A DNA stretch of 64,000 bases. It comes from an uncultured Saprospiraceae bacterium. GTDB taxonomy: Bacteria > Bacteroidota > Bacteroidia > Chitinophagales > Saprospiraceae. How positions within the stretch are numbered: the stretch's first letter is position 1; the number at the start of each line of letters is the position of its first letter. The stretch covers positions 144,924-208,923 of the forward strand of contig CALGAW010000022.1 of NCBI GenBank assembly GCA_937959115.1. The letters run 5' to 3'. Positions 45,300 to 53,922 of the stretch are shown here, one piece after another. The position numbers and the translations under genes are program-made. The notes under the pieces are model-generated. The model had not been told where the DNA came from. It made no database searches and saw only the letters and a program-made list of their open reading frames with translations.

Positions 45300-46958
45300 A
45301 TGATTCAACGGATACTTATCAGCAATTATGCATTGATTGAATCTGTAGAGATTCAGTTTTCCGATCAACTCACCATTATAACTGGTGAAACGGGAGCCGG
45401 TAAATCTATTTTACTAGGAGCTCTTGGCTTGGTAATGGGGAAACGAGCCGACTCAAAAGTATTGTTTAACCTTGACAAAAAATGTGTTGTAGAAGCCCAT
45501 TTCAATATTAAAAACTACACACTTAAACCCTTCTTCGAAGCGCACGACATCGATTATGAAGAAGAACTCATTATCCGTCGAGAGCTCACTCCAAGCGGGA
45601 AATCACGTGCCTTTGTAAATGATACACCAACGACGCTTAATGTATTAAAGGCGTTGAGTAATTCTTTAATTGACTTACATCAACAATTTGATACACAAGA
45701 TATTAACAATGTGTCCTTTCAATTAAGAATGATTGATGCCCTTGCCGGGAATGACAAACGTTTAAACAAATACACGACCCTCTACAAACGCTATCAGACA
45801 AATAGACAACACCTCAAAAAACTCACAGAAAAACAGGAATCAGCAAACAAGGAACTAGACTTCCTTCACTTTCAACTAGAAGAATTCAGTACTGCAGGCC
45901 TAACCGCAGGTGAACAAAAAGCCCTAGAAACAGAACAGAAAACACTCTCCAGCGCTGAAGAAATTAAGTCTGCGCTCACATCTGCGAAACAACTACTCAG
46001 CGAATCTGATTATTCGATACTTAATCAACTAGCAGAAATAACAAATAGCCTCAACGGACTTAGCCACCTCAACGATACACTAAAGAATCTTAGCGAACGA
46101 CTTAACAGTACAGTATTCGAATTAGAGGATCTGTCCAACGAGATTGTCAACATTGAAGAAAAAACAGAGTACAACGAAGAGCGAATCGCCGAGCTCACAG
46201 AGCGCCTTGACTTAATCTATAAACTGCAAACTAAACATCAGGTAACCACGATTGAGCAACTCCTAGACATACAAACTGCAATTCAAAAACAAGTCACTGA
46301 TGCAGGAGATCTCTATCAAGAAATAGAAACACTCCAAACTGTAATCGACGAGCAGGAAGACATCCTATACCAACAAGCAGAACAGCTCACGGAAAAACGG
46401 AAAGCAGTCATCCCAAAATTTGAAAAAAGCGTCCAACAGCTCTTAAAACAACTGTCTATGGAAAATGCTCAACTAAAAGTTGAAGTAAAAGAATTAGATT
46501 CATTGATTAACAGTGGAATAGATGCAATAAATTTTCTGTTTTCAGCAAATGCAGGAGGCCGATTAGAATCAATCAAACAAGTCGCTTCAGGTGGTGAAAT
46601 GTCACGCCTTGCCTTGTGTACAAAATCATTGGTGGCAGATGCGATTCCACTACCTACTCTTATCTATGATGAGATAGACGCTGGTGTTTCTGGAAATGTC
46701 GCTCTAGAAATGGGTAACATTCTAAACGATTTAGCCTCCAGACATCAAGTAATTTCTATAACACACACACCTCAAATTGCAGGCAGAGCAGACAAACACT
46801 ATCTCGTCTATAAAGAAACAGTAAATGGAAAAACAAACACCAACCTAAAAGTATTATCAAAGCAAGAGAAAATAACAGAAATAGCGACGATGATAAGCGG
46901 TAGCCCGCCGACAGACGCCGCATTAAGCACAGCAAAAGAACTATTAGTAAAAGTATAA
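45300..46958 (+). CDS. recN: DNA repair protein RecN
   Basis: 552 residues, SMC-like ATPase of recombinational double-strand-break repair. The Walker A GETGAGKS is at 29-36, the long coiled coil fills about 150-370, and the C-terminal half carries the signature SGGEMSRLALC and Walker B LIYDEIDAGVSG near 455-466, followed by the switch His in SITHTPQIAG. The length is normal. fabI starts five bases after the stop, so the two are probably co-transcribed, as I have seen in other Bacteroidota. Confidence 0.96.
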   Translation: MIQRILISNYALIESVEIQFSDQLTIITGETGAGKSILLGALGLVMGKRADSKVLFNLDKKCVVEAHFNIKNYTLKPFFEAHDIDYEEELIIRRELTPSGKSRAFVNDTPTTLNVLKALSNSLIDLHQQFDTQDINNVSFQLRMIDALAGNDKRLNKYTTLYKRYQTNRQHLKKLTEKQESANKELDFLHFQLEEFSTAGLTAGEQKALETEQKTLSSAEEIKSALTSAKQLLSESDYSILNQLAEITNSLNGLSHLNDTLKNLSERLNSTVFELEDLSNEIVNIEEKTEYNEERIAELTERLDLIYKLQTKHQVTTIEQLLDIQTAIQKQVTDAGDLYQEIETLQTVIDEQEDILYQQAEQLTEKRKAVIPKFEKSVQQLLKQLSMENAQLKVEVKELDSLINSGIDAINFLFSANAGGRLESIKQVASGGEMSRLALCTKSLVADAIPLPTLIYDEIDAGVSGNVALEMGNILNDLASRHQVISITHTPQIAGRADKHYLVYKETVNGKTNTNLKVLSKQEKITEIATMISGSPPTDAALSTAKELLVKV

Positions 46959-46963
46959 ATCCA

Positions 46964-47764
46964 ATGGCAAACAACTTATTAAAAGGAAAGAGAGGTATAA
47001 TTTTTGGCGCACTTGATGACAAATCACTCGCCTGGAAAATTGCAGAGCGATGTGTAGAAGAAGGCGCACAGGTCACACTCACCAACGCACCAGTAGCACT
47101 TCGATTTGGCAAGATTAACGAACTGGCTGAAAAGCTGAATACGATTGTTATTCCAGCAGATGCAACAAGCCTAGAAGATATAGAAAACCTGTTCGATCAG
47201 TCCATCGAGCATTTAGGTGGAAAGATTGATTTTGTTTTGCATTCTATAGGCATGTCGGTCAATGTTAGGAAGAAAAGAGCGTATACTAATCTCAAATATG
47301 AGTGGATGAACAAAACACTTGATATTAGTGCGATTTCTCTACACAAAATCCTTCAAGTAGCTTATCAAAAGGATGCACTCAATGACTGGTCTTCTGTATT
47401 AGCATTGTCCTTTTTAGCAGCGCAGCGTACCTTCCCCCAATACAGTGAAATGGCTGAATCAAAAGCGTTATTGGAATCAATCGCGCGAAGCTTCGGTTAT
47501 CACTATGGAGCGAAGAGAAAGGTAAGAGTCAATATCATTTCTCAATCACCAACAAAAACTACAGCAGGAACTGGTGTTGATAGTTTCGATACGTTTTACA
47601 ATTACGCCGAAGAAATGTCGCCATTAGGCAATGCATCTGCAGAGGCGTGCGCAGATTATGCCGTCACCATGTTTTCTGATTTAACGCGATACGTTACCAT
47701 GCAAACATTGTTTCATGATGGCGGATTCTCCATGATGGGGATGAGTGCTAATGCCTTGAAATAA
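46964..47764 (+). CDS. fabI: Enoyl-[acyl-carrier-protein] reductase (NADH)
   Basis: 266 residues, short-chain dehydrogenase fold. The nucleotide motif GIIFGALDDKSLAWKIA starts near residue 11; the catalytic Tyr160 and Lys167 fall in YSEMAESK, the FabI spacing Tyr-x6-Lys. It reduces the trans-2-enoyl-ACP double bond, the last step of each fatty-acid elongation round, and is the target of triclosan-like inhibitors. It follows recN by five bases and precedes the TrpF-like gene by 30. Confidence 0.95.
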   Translation: MANNLLKGKRGIIFGALDDKSLAWKIAERCVEEGAQVTLTNAPVALRFGKINELAEKLNTIVIPADATSLEDIENLFDQSIEHLGGKIDFVLHSIGMSVNVRKKRAYTNLKYEWMNKTLDISAISLHKILQVAYQKDALNDWSSVLALSFLAAQRTFPQYSEMAESKALLESIARSFGYHYGAKRKVRVNIISQSPTKTTAGTGVDSFDTFYNYAEEMSPLGNASAEACADYAVTMFSDLTRYVTMQTLFHDGGFSMMGMSANALK

Positions 47765-47794
47765 AATAATTTAAATCGTTTCACTTTAAGTAAA

Positions 47795-48427
47795 ATGTTA
47801 ACAACTAAAGTAAAGGCAAGTCAGATTACTAACTTGACTGATGCCCGCTACTTCGCTGCAATGGGTGTTGACTGGTTAGGGTTTAGTCTTGACCCTACAG
47901 CAACTGATCATGTACCGCCTAAAAAAATGCAGGAAATGACTGCTTGGCTAGAAGGTCCAGCCATTGTTGGTGAGTTTTCAATGGCTTCAGCACAAACCAT
48001 TCGCGAAAGCTTTGAAATCCTAAATTTAGATTTTGTTCAACTCGGACATTTTCATAATGCGGATACAGCAAGAGCCTTACACGGTCTTCCTATTATTAAA
48101 GAAATCATCATAGAAAACCTAGAAGATGTTCTGCAGTTAAACTCAACATTAATTCAGTTGTTACCCTACACTTCTATCTTTTTGATTGATTTCTCAAAGA
48201 ATGGATTATCCATTGAAAATCAAATAAATGTGTTGCAGAGCTTAAAGCAATTTTCCAACGCTTTTCCAATATTACTCAAACTCAATGATAATTTTAAATC
48301 GTGCAGTAAAATCATTGAAACCGTAGAACCACTAGGGATTTCTGTAACTGGCGGCGAAGAAGAAGCGGTGGGCGTCAAGTCTTTTGATGAATTAGACGAG
48401 TTATTTGAGGCGTTGATGGATGAATAG
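47795..48427 (+). CDS. TrpF-like (phosphoribosylanthranilate isomerase-like) beta/alpha-barrel protein lacking the catalytic Cys
   Basis: 210 residues. The pattern KVKASQITNLTDARYFAAMG and VDWLGFSLDP is collinear with KICGLT..EDA..AA..GAD.LGFIF of TrpF. However, the general-base cysteine (KICG) is replaced by Ala-Ser (KASQ); an Asp remains at LIDFSKNG. TrpF usually neighbours trpC/trpB, but here it follows fabI. It is probably not a working tryptophan-pathway isomerase; a different reaction or a binding role is inferred. Confidence 0.72.
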   Translation: MLTTKVKASQITNLTDARYFAAMGVDWLGFSLDPTATDHVPPKKMQEMTAWLEGPAIVGEFSMASAQTIRESFEILNLDFVQLGHFHNADTARALHGLPIIKEIIIENLEDVLQLNSTLIQLLPYTSIFLIDFSKNGLSIENQINVLQSLKQFSNAFPILLKLNDNFKSCSKIIETVEPLGISVTGGEEEAVGVKSFDELDELFEALMDE

Positions 48428-48581
48428 CTCATATGAAATTTATTTAAGACAAGGAATGGCCCCTTACGAAAACGATAACCGTGAAAACGAATCGTTAAAA
48501 GACAGCTGCAGGAGCTAATCATTTTTATTACTTTAGAAATCTTATAGGGTGCATTGTTCTGCCAGTCGCGTTTATACAAAT

Positions 48582-48588
48582 GTTAGGC
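48582..48588 (+). other. Cassette 5' junction, GTTAGGC (integron core-site-like)
   Basis: GTTAGGC fits the integron crossover consensus GTTRRRY and is the exact reverse complement of GCCTAAC at 49819-49825. In integron cassettes the bases after the crossover at the cassette start pair with the R'' box at its own end, which is what is seen here. Confidence 0.6.
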
Positions 48589-48723
48589 AAAATAACAAGA
48601 ATCAATATGTTTTAATAAGGATATTCCTATGTTTTGTGTGTTTTTTATAATATTTTAAGTAATTGTCGCTAATAAATTAATATTTCTCCTTGCGATGTAA
48701 TAAATTTAAAGAAACAAGCAGAA

Positions 48724-49398
48724 ATGACTTTCGAAAGTAAACTTAAAATAGGATCTGGGATTTATCCAATTTCTGAGATTGCTAAAATCTTAGGGCTTCC
48801 ATATTATAAGGTCAACTCTTGGATTAGCAGGTATTGGGATGATCAATTCCGAAAGGAGTTGAACTATTCTTATACTTGGAAAGTTGGAAAGTCGAAAGCA
48901 GTTGATTTTTATACACTCGTTGAACTTTATGCTTTGATATTGTTAAGCGAAGCTGGTGTTAAAACACGTGAAATTATCAAGGCTAGATTAGAGTTGTCTA
49001 AAATTTATGATACTCCGTTTCCTTTTGCACAAAAAAAAATAATCGAATCAATAAAGACGGACGGCAAAAAAATATTTTTTAGAACTGGGAAAGGTACGAT
49101 TTCATTAGATGGAACCAAGCAGTTCCAAATAGATTTTATAAAAATATTTTTTAAGAATCTTGAGTTTGATAAAGAATTGCTTGCAAATAGATTTTATCCA
49201 TTAGGAAAGAATAAAAAGATAATTGTTGATCCTAGCAGACAATTTGGACTTCCTGTAGTTGGAGAGACTAATATTTATCCTGAAACAATTTATAACCTTC
49301 ATAAAGCTGGAGAACCTACGAAATTTATTGCATATATGTATGAAATAGGTGAAAGTGAAGTTTTAGACGCAATTGAATACTGTAATAAAGCTGCATGA
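48724..49398 (+). CDS. DUF433 antitoxin-like protein with N-terminal helix-turn-helix
   Basis: 224 residues. The N-terminus IYPISEIAKILGLPYYKVNSWI is a MerR-like winged-helix segment. The C-terminus contains IIVDPSRQFGLPVVGETNIY and ESEVLDAIEYCN, the DUF433 pattern. DUF433 proteins are antitoxins paired with PIN-like toxins. The stop overlaps the toxin ATG (ATGA), typical of a toxin-antitoxin operon with the antitoxin first. It sits inside the cassette-like segment 48583-49881. Confidence 0.85.
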   Translation: MTFESKLKIGSGIYPISEIAKILGLPYYKVNSWISRYWDDQFRKELNYSYTWKVGKSKAVDFYTLVELYALILLSEAGVKTREIIKARLELSKIYDTPFPFAQKKIIESIKTDGKKIFFRTGKGTISLDGTKQFQIDFIKIFFKNLEFDKELLANRFYPLGKNKKIIVDPSRQFGLPVVGETNIYPETIYNLHKAGEPTKFIAYMYEIGESEVLDAIEYCNKAA

Positions 49399-49808
49399 TT
49401 ATTTACATAGATGAAAATATGTCACCATTTCTGGCAGAAGGATTCAATGTTTTACAAGAACCTCTAAATCTTAAATTGAAAGAATCAATTGAGGTTAGAT
49501 CAATTAAACAGGAGTTTGGCCAAGGTGCCAAGGACGAAGACTGGATTCCTTTAGCTGGAAAGCAAAATTCTTGTGTAATAACACAAGATTATAATATTAA
49601 TAGAATTAGACATCAGCGAGAATTGTGTGAAGAGTATAATTTAGGAATGTTTTATTTTAGGCCTCCTTCGAAAAGCGGATTTACATATATGGATATGCTC
49701 AAGCTTATGGTAAAACATTGGGAAGAAATCACTAAAAAAGCCACAAGAGAGAAACGACCGTTCTCTTATAAAGTAACTCAAAAAGGAAGTCTCGAAGAAT
49801 TAAAATAA
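49395..49808 (+). CDS. PIN-like toxin (DUF5615-type) of a DUF433 pair
   Basis: 137 residues. The opening IIYIDENMSPFLAEG and the later SCVITQDYNINR carry the acidic residues (Asp5, Glu6 and Asp in TQDYN) of the Mut7-C/DUF5615 PIN-like nuclease fold. Such toxins cleave RNA when freed from their DUF433 antitoxin. The start overlaps the antitoxin stop. The gene ends 10 bases before the attC-like palindrome. The RNA target is unknown. Confidence 0.82.
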   Translation: MIIYIDENMSPFLAEGFNVLQEPLNLKLKESIEVRSIKQEFGQGAKDEDWIPLAGKQNSCVITQDYNINRIRHQRELCEEYNLGMFYFRPPSKSGFTYMDMLKLMVKHWEEITKKATREKRPFSYKVTQKGSLEELK

Positions 49809-49818
49809 AAGATACTTT

Positions 49819-49887
49819 GCCTAACAAAAGCATATGACGTCCAGCCCTCCCATTCGGTCGGTCCGTCGCATATGCAAAACGTTGTAA
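49819..49887 (+). other. attC-like recombination site at the end of the toxin-antitoxin cassette
   Basis: The 69-base site runs R'' GCCTAAC (49819-49825), an AAAA spacer, the L'' arm GCATATGACG (49830-49839), a variable 25-base middle, the L' arm CGTCGCATATGC (49864-49875) with two extra bases relative to L'', an AAAA spacer and R' GTTGTAA (49881-49887). Paired L arms with extra-helical bases flanked by unpaired A spacers are the anatomy of integron attC sites, and 69 bases lies in their normal range. R' departs from GTTRRRY at one position, as expected when it belongs to the sequence beyond the cassette. Confidence 0.62.
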
Positions 49888-50100
49888 CTATTACTGAGAG
49901 AATAGAAATTTGGAATATTTTATTGACAATTCCTTCAACCTCAAAAGAAACAACTGAGTTATCAGAAATAACGATGGGGCGAACATTTAGATTAAATCTA
50001 CTCCTTCGTTATCAAAAGTGGATTGTATTTATTTCAACATTCATATTTCCATATCTTATAATTATCCTACAATTTCCAAGCAGTCAAAATTGAAATTTTG
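49888..50100. other. Intergenic region between the attC-like site and ileS
   Basis: About 210 bases with no convincing gene. A 73-codon frame (49872-50093) begins inside the attC-like site and ends in a hydrophobic tail; nothing supports its expression. The ileS promoter box lies at the right end. Confidence 0.5.
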
Positions 50101-50108
50101 TACCTTTG
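50101..50108 (+). promoter_or_regulatory. Putative -7 box TACCTTTG of ileS
   Basis: TACCTTTG fits TAnnTTTG and stands 19 bases before the ATG at 50128. It lies outside the cassette, so ileS does not depend on a promoter in the toxin-antitoxin segment. No T-box structure is seen in this short leader. Confidence 0.55.
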
Positions 50109-50127
50109 CATCTCAATTTTCAAAAGA

Positions 50128-53100
50128 ATGGGCATTTACAAGGAATTTAAGGGGTTAAACTTACCAGAAATCGATAAAGAACAACTCGAATTTTGGAAAG
50201 ATAAAAGCATATTCGAAAAGAGTATGCAGGAACGAGAAGGACAGGAAACATACGTGTTTTATGAAGGGCCGCCGTCAGCAAACGGAAAGCCAGGAATACA
50301 CCACGTATTAGCACGATCTGTTAAAGACATTTTCTGTCGGTTTCATACCATGCAAAACAAGCTGGTAGAGCGGAAAGGCGGATGGGATACGCACGGTCTT
50401 CCAATTGAGATCGCCGTTGAAAAAGCCCTCGGAATCACCAAAGAAGACATCGGCACCAAGGTCACTGTAGAAGAATACAATGCAAAATGCAGAGAAACGG
50501 TCATGCAGTACAAAGATCTATGGGATGACGTGACCAACAAAATGGGCTATTGGGTAGATCTGGAAAATCCGTACATCACCTTCGAAAATGAGTACATCGA
50601 ATCCGTGTGGAACCTGCTTCAAAAGCTCTATAAGAATGATTATCTCTATAAAGGATATACCATTCAACCCTATTCACCAGCAGCAGGAACAGGCTTAAGT
50701 ACACATGAGCTAAACCAGCCAGGTAGTTATCAGGATGTCAAGGACACAAGTGCTGTTGCACAATTTCGTCCGATCAGGAATGAGCAATCAGAATTCCTGT
50801 TTGATTCAGCAGATGAAGATGTAGCGATCATCGCTTGGACAACAACGCCATGGACGCTTCCTAGTAATACAGCATTAGCCGTAGGCAAAAAAATCACTTA
50901 TACTAAAGTAAAAACATTCAATCCATACACAGGAAAACCGTTGAGTGTGCTATTGGCGCAAGATCTTGTGGGGAAATGGTTTAAAGCGGAACAAGCTGAG
51001 CTGAAACTAGAAGACTACCAGCAAGGAGATAAGAAAATTCCTTACCTAATTGCTTCAGACTACTTAGGCGCACAGCTCCTAGACATTCGATATGAACAAT
51101 TATTGCCTTACGCGCAGCCAGAAGAAGGTGATGCGTTCAAAATCATTCACGGTGATTTCGTTTCTACGAGCGACGGTACTGGTATCGTGCACATTGCGCC
51201 TTCCTTTGGTGCAGACGATATGTTTGTAGCAAGACAAAATGGCATTGGTGCGTTGACGATGGTTGACAAACAAGGGAAGTTCATTGATAGTATGGGTGAA
51301 TTTGCTGGCCGCTATGTCAAAAATTACAAGGACGATCCTGATTATGTGAATGTTGACATTGATATATCAGTAAAGCTGAAGAAAGAAAATAAAGCGTTTA
51401 ACGTTCAAAAATATGCGCATAACTATCCGCATTGTTGGAGAACGGATAAGCCAATTCTCTATTATCCATTGGATAGCTGGTTTGTAAAGGCAACCAAGGC
51501 AAAGGCTCGGATGGTAGAACTCAACAAAACCATCAACTGGAAGCCAGCACATACTGGAGAAAAGCGGTTTGGCAAGTGGCTAGAAAACCTCCAAGATTGG
51601 AACCTGTCGAGAAGTCGCTATTGGGGAATTCCTTTACCGATCTGGCGTACAGAAGACGGTAGTGAGGAGATTTGTATTGGCTCAATTGCTGAGCTGAGAA
51701 GTGAAGTCGAAAAGTCAGTAGCCGCTGGGCATATGACTGAGCAATTGGCTGAAGGCTTTGACATGCACCGCCCATTTATTGATACTGTGATCTTAACAGC
51801 AGCTGATGGACGTCCGATGAAGCGAGAGCTGGATTTGATCGATGTATGGTTTGATAGTGGCTCTATGCCTTATGCACAGTGGCATTATCCGTTTGAAAAT
51901 GAAGAAAAGTTCAAGGCGAATTACCCAGCAGACTTTATTGCAGAAGGAGTGGATCAGACAAGAGGCTGGTTCTATACCTTGCATGCAATTGCTGTAATGT
52001 GTTTTGATAGTGTCGCCTACAAAAATGTGGTTTCTAACGGTCTGGTATTGGATAAAAACGGCCAGAAGATGTCTAAAAGTAAAGGAAATGCAGTAGATCC
52101 GTTTACAACGATTGCTAAATATGGAGCAGACGCCACTCGCTGGTATATGATATCCAATGCGCAACCATGGGACAACCTTAAGTTTGATCTTGACGGAATT
52201 GACGAAGTGCGACGTAAATTCTTCGGGACACTTTATAATACCTATTCTTTTTTCTCGCTTTACGCGAATGTTGATGGCTTTGATTACAAAGAAGCAGTCA
52301 TTCCAGTAGCGGATCGCCCTGAGATTGATCGCTGGGTTATTTCTATGTTGAATACACTGGTCAAAGAAGCAGGTGAAGACTTTGCGGCTTATGAACCAAC
52401 ACGCGCTACGCGTAAAATACAGGTGTTTGTAACAGATCACCTAAGCAACTGGTATGTACGATTGTGCAGACGCCGTTTCTGGAAAGGAGAGAAAAATGCA
52501 GATAAGATTGCTGCGTATCAAACACTGTATGACTGTATGGTTACCATAGCAAAACTAATGGCACCGGTGTCACCGTTTTTTGCTGATTTCTTATATCGTA
52601 ACTTAAATGATAGCACGCAGCAAGAAGCACATGAGTCGGTACACTTGGCATTTTATCCTGCTGTAAATGAGTCTGATATTGACAGTGACTTAGAGCAAAG
52701 GATGAACTATGCTCAACGAATATCTTCCTTAGTCTTATCCCTTCGAAAAAAGGAACGACTTCGAGTACGTCAGCCATTAAGAAAAATATTGTTGCCAGTG
52801 TTAAATCCTACATTCAAAGGACAAGTGGAAGCAATCAAGGAATTAGTGCTTTCAGAAGTGAATGTGAAGGAAGTGGAATATTTAGAAGATGGCTCAGGCT
52901 TTATCAAGAAAAAAGTTAAACCAAACTTCAAAACGCTTGGTCGACGAATGGGGAAAAACATGAAACAAGCTGCAGCAAAAATCAGTACATTTACCCAAGA
53001 AGATATTGCATTAATTGAAAAAGATGGTTGCATAAGTCTTACTTTAGGTGAAGAAACATTTAATCTTGAAGCAGAAGACTTTATAATTTCATCAGAAGAT

Positions 53101-53430
53101 ATTCCAGGATGGTTAGTTGCGAATGATGCTGACTTGACAGTTGCCCTAGATATCAGCCTAGATGATGCACTTTTAGCTGAAGGAACCGCTCGTGAGCTCG
53201 TCAATAGAATTCAGAATATTCGAAAGGATAGAGATTTTAATGTAACGGATAGAATTTCCCTTACAATTGAAAAACATGATGACATCAGCGGTGCAATTGA
53301 CCAGTTTAAAGATTATATCTGTACAGAGGTGTTAGCAACTGAGTTAACGATTGTTGAAAATTTAGAAAACGGTCAAGATGTGGAGTTGATTGATGAGGTT
53401 GTTGTTAAAATGAATGTTTCATTAAATTAA
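50128..53430 (+). CDS. ileS: Isoleucyl-tRNA synthetase
   Basis: 1100 residues from the ATG at 50128 (the frame is open to a TTG at 50098 inside the promoter box). The HIGH-type signature is GKPGIHHVLA (His58, His59), KMSKS lies at 647-651 in GQKMSKSKGN, and the editing domain is intact (WTTTPWTLPSN). The long C-terminal part with basic GRRMGKNMKQAAAKI is the form found in the eukaryote-like bacterial IleRS, which tends to be less sensitive to mupirocin. It charges tRNA-Ile in the cytoplasm. Confidence 0.97.
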   Translation: MGIYKEFKGLNLPEIDKEQLEFWKDKSIFEKSMQEREGQETYVFYEGPPSANGKPGIHHVLARSVKDIFCRFHTMQNKLVERKGGWDTHGLPIEIAVEKALGITKEDIGTKVTVEEYNAKCRETVMQYKDLWDDVTNKMGYWVDLENPYITFENEYIESVWNLLQKLYKNDYLYKGYTIQPYSPAAGTGLSTHELNQPGSYQDVKDTSAVAQFRPIRNEQSEFLFDSADEDVAIIAWTTTPWTLPSNTALAVGKKITYTKVKTFNPYTGKPLSVLLAQDLVGKWFKAEQAELKLEDYQQGDKKIPYLIASDYLGAQLLDIRYEQLLPYAQPEEGDAFKIIHGDFVSTSDGTGIVHIAPSFGADDMFVARQNGIGALTMVDKQGKFIDSMGEFAGRYVKNYKDDPDYVNVDIDISVKLKKENKAFNVQKYAHNYPHCWRTDKPILYYPLDSWFVKATKAKARMVELNKTINWKPAHTGEKRFGKWLENLQDWNLSRSRYWGIPLPIWRTEDGSEEICIGSIAELRSEVEKSVAAGHMTEQLAEGFDMHRPFIDTVILTAADGRPMKRELDLIDVWFDSGSMPYAQWHYPFENEEKFKANYPADFIAEGVDQTRGWFYTLHAIAVMCFDSVAYKNVVSNGLVLDKNGQKMSKSKGNAVDPFTTIAKYGADATRWYMISNAQPWDNLKFDLDGIDEVRRKFFGTLYNTYSFFSLYANVDGFDYKEAVIPVADRPEIDRWVISMLNTLVKEAGEDFAAYEPTRATRKIQVFVTDHLSNWYVRLCRRRFWKGEKNADKIAAYQTLYDCMVTIAKLMAPVSPFFADFLYRNLNDSTQQEAHESVHLAFYPAVNESDIDSDLEQRMNYAQRISSLVLSLRKKERLRVRQPLRKILLPVLNPTFKGQVEAIKELVLSEVNVKEVEYLEDGSGFIKKKVKPNFKTLGRRMGKNMKQAAAKISTFTQEDIALIEKDGCISLTLGEETFNLEAEDFIISSEDIPGWLVANDADLTVALDISLDDALLAEGTARELVNRIQNIRKDRDFNVTDRISLTIEKHDDISGAIDQFKDYICTEVLATELTIVENLENGQDVELIDEVVVKMNVSLN

Positions 53431-53451
53431 TATCACTAAAAAAATAACACT

Positions 53452-53835
53452 ATGAAAATGAATATGGTAAGTTGGTTCGAGATTCCAGTAGAAAACATGG
53501 ACAGAGCAGTAAAATTTTACCAATCTGTATTTGATGTTGAATTGCATCTAATGAACATGGGCGGTGAAGATATGGGTTGGTTCCCAAGTGAGGAAGGTGC
53601 TCCAGGCGCTGCTGGTTCTCTTATCAAGTCAAAAACGGTAAAACCATCATCTGATGGAGTTTGTATCTATTTTGCTTCTAGAGCAAACGATGTAGACGTT
53701 GAGTTAGGAAAAGTAGAGCGCGCAGGAGGTACAGTAGTTGTTCCTAAAACAAAAATTTCAGACGAAATCGGCTTTTTTGGACAATTTATGGATTCTGAAG
53801 GCAATAGAATCTCTCTTTTTTCATCACCGCAATAA
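53452..53835 (+). CDS. VOC (glyoxalase/bleomycin-resistance) family protein
   Basis: 127 residues, one vicinal-oxygen-chelate module pair: WFEIPVENMDRAVKFYQSVFD and the second half VDVELGKVERAGG with FMDSEGNRISLFS. The metal-ligand Glu/His positions are not all obvious. Small VOC proteins of this size bind metals or hydrophobic ligands; the reaction is unknown. It lies 21 bases after ileS and 87 bases before thrS. Confidence 0.88.
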   Translation: MKMNMVSWFEIPVENMDRAVKFYQSVFDVELHLMNMGGEDMGWFPSEEGAPGAAGSLIKSKTVKPSSDGVCIYFASRANDVDVELGKVERAGGTVVVPKTKISDEIGFFGQFMDSEGNRISLFSSPQ

Positions 53836-53922
53836 TTAGACACAACTAAAATTTGATCTTGAATTATGGAACTTTATGTTCTAGTTTGGGGTTGAATTAG
53901 ATTAATAAAAATTTTTTGAATT

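Noticed and set aside
49872..50093. 73-codon plus-strand ORF before ileS
   Set aside because: It starts inside the attC-like palindrome, overlaps the ileS promoter, and shows no family likeness; probably chance.
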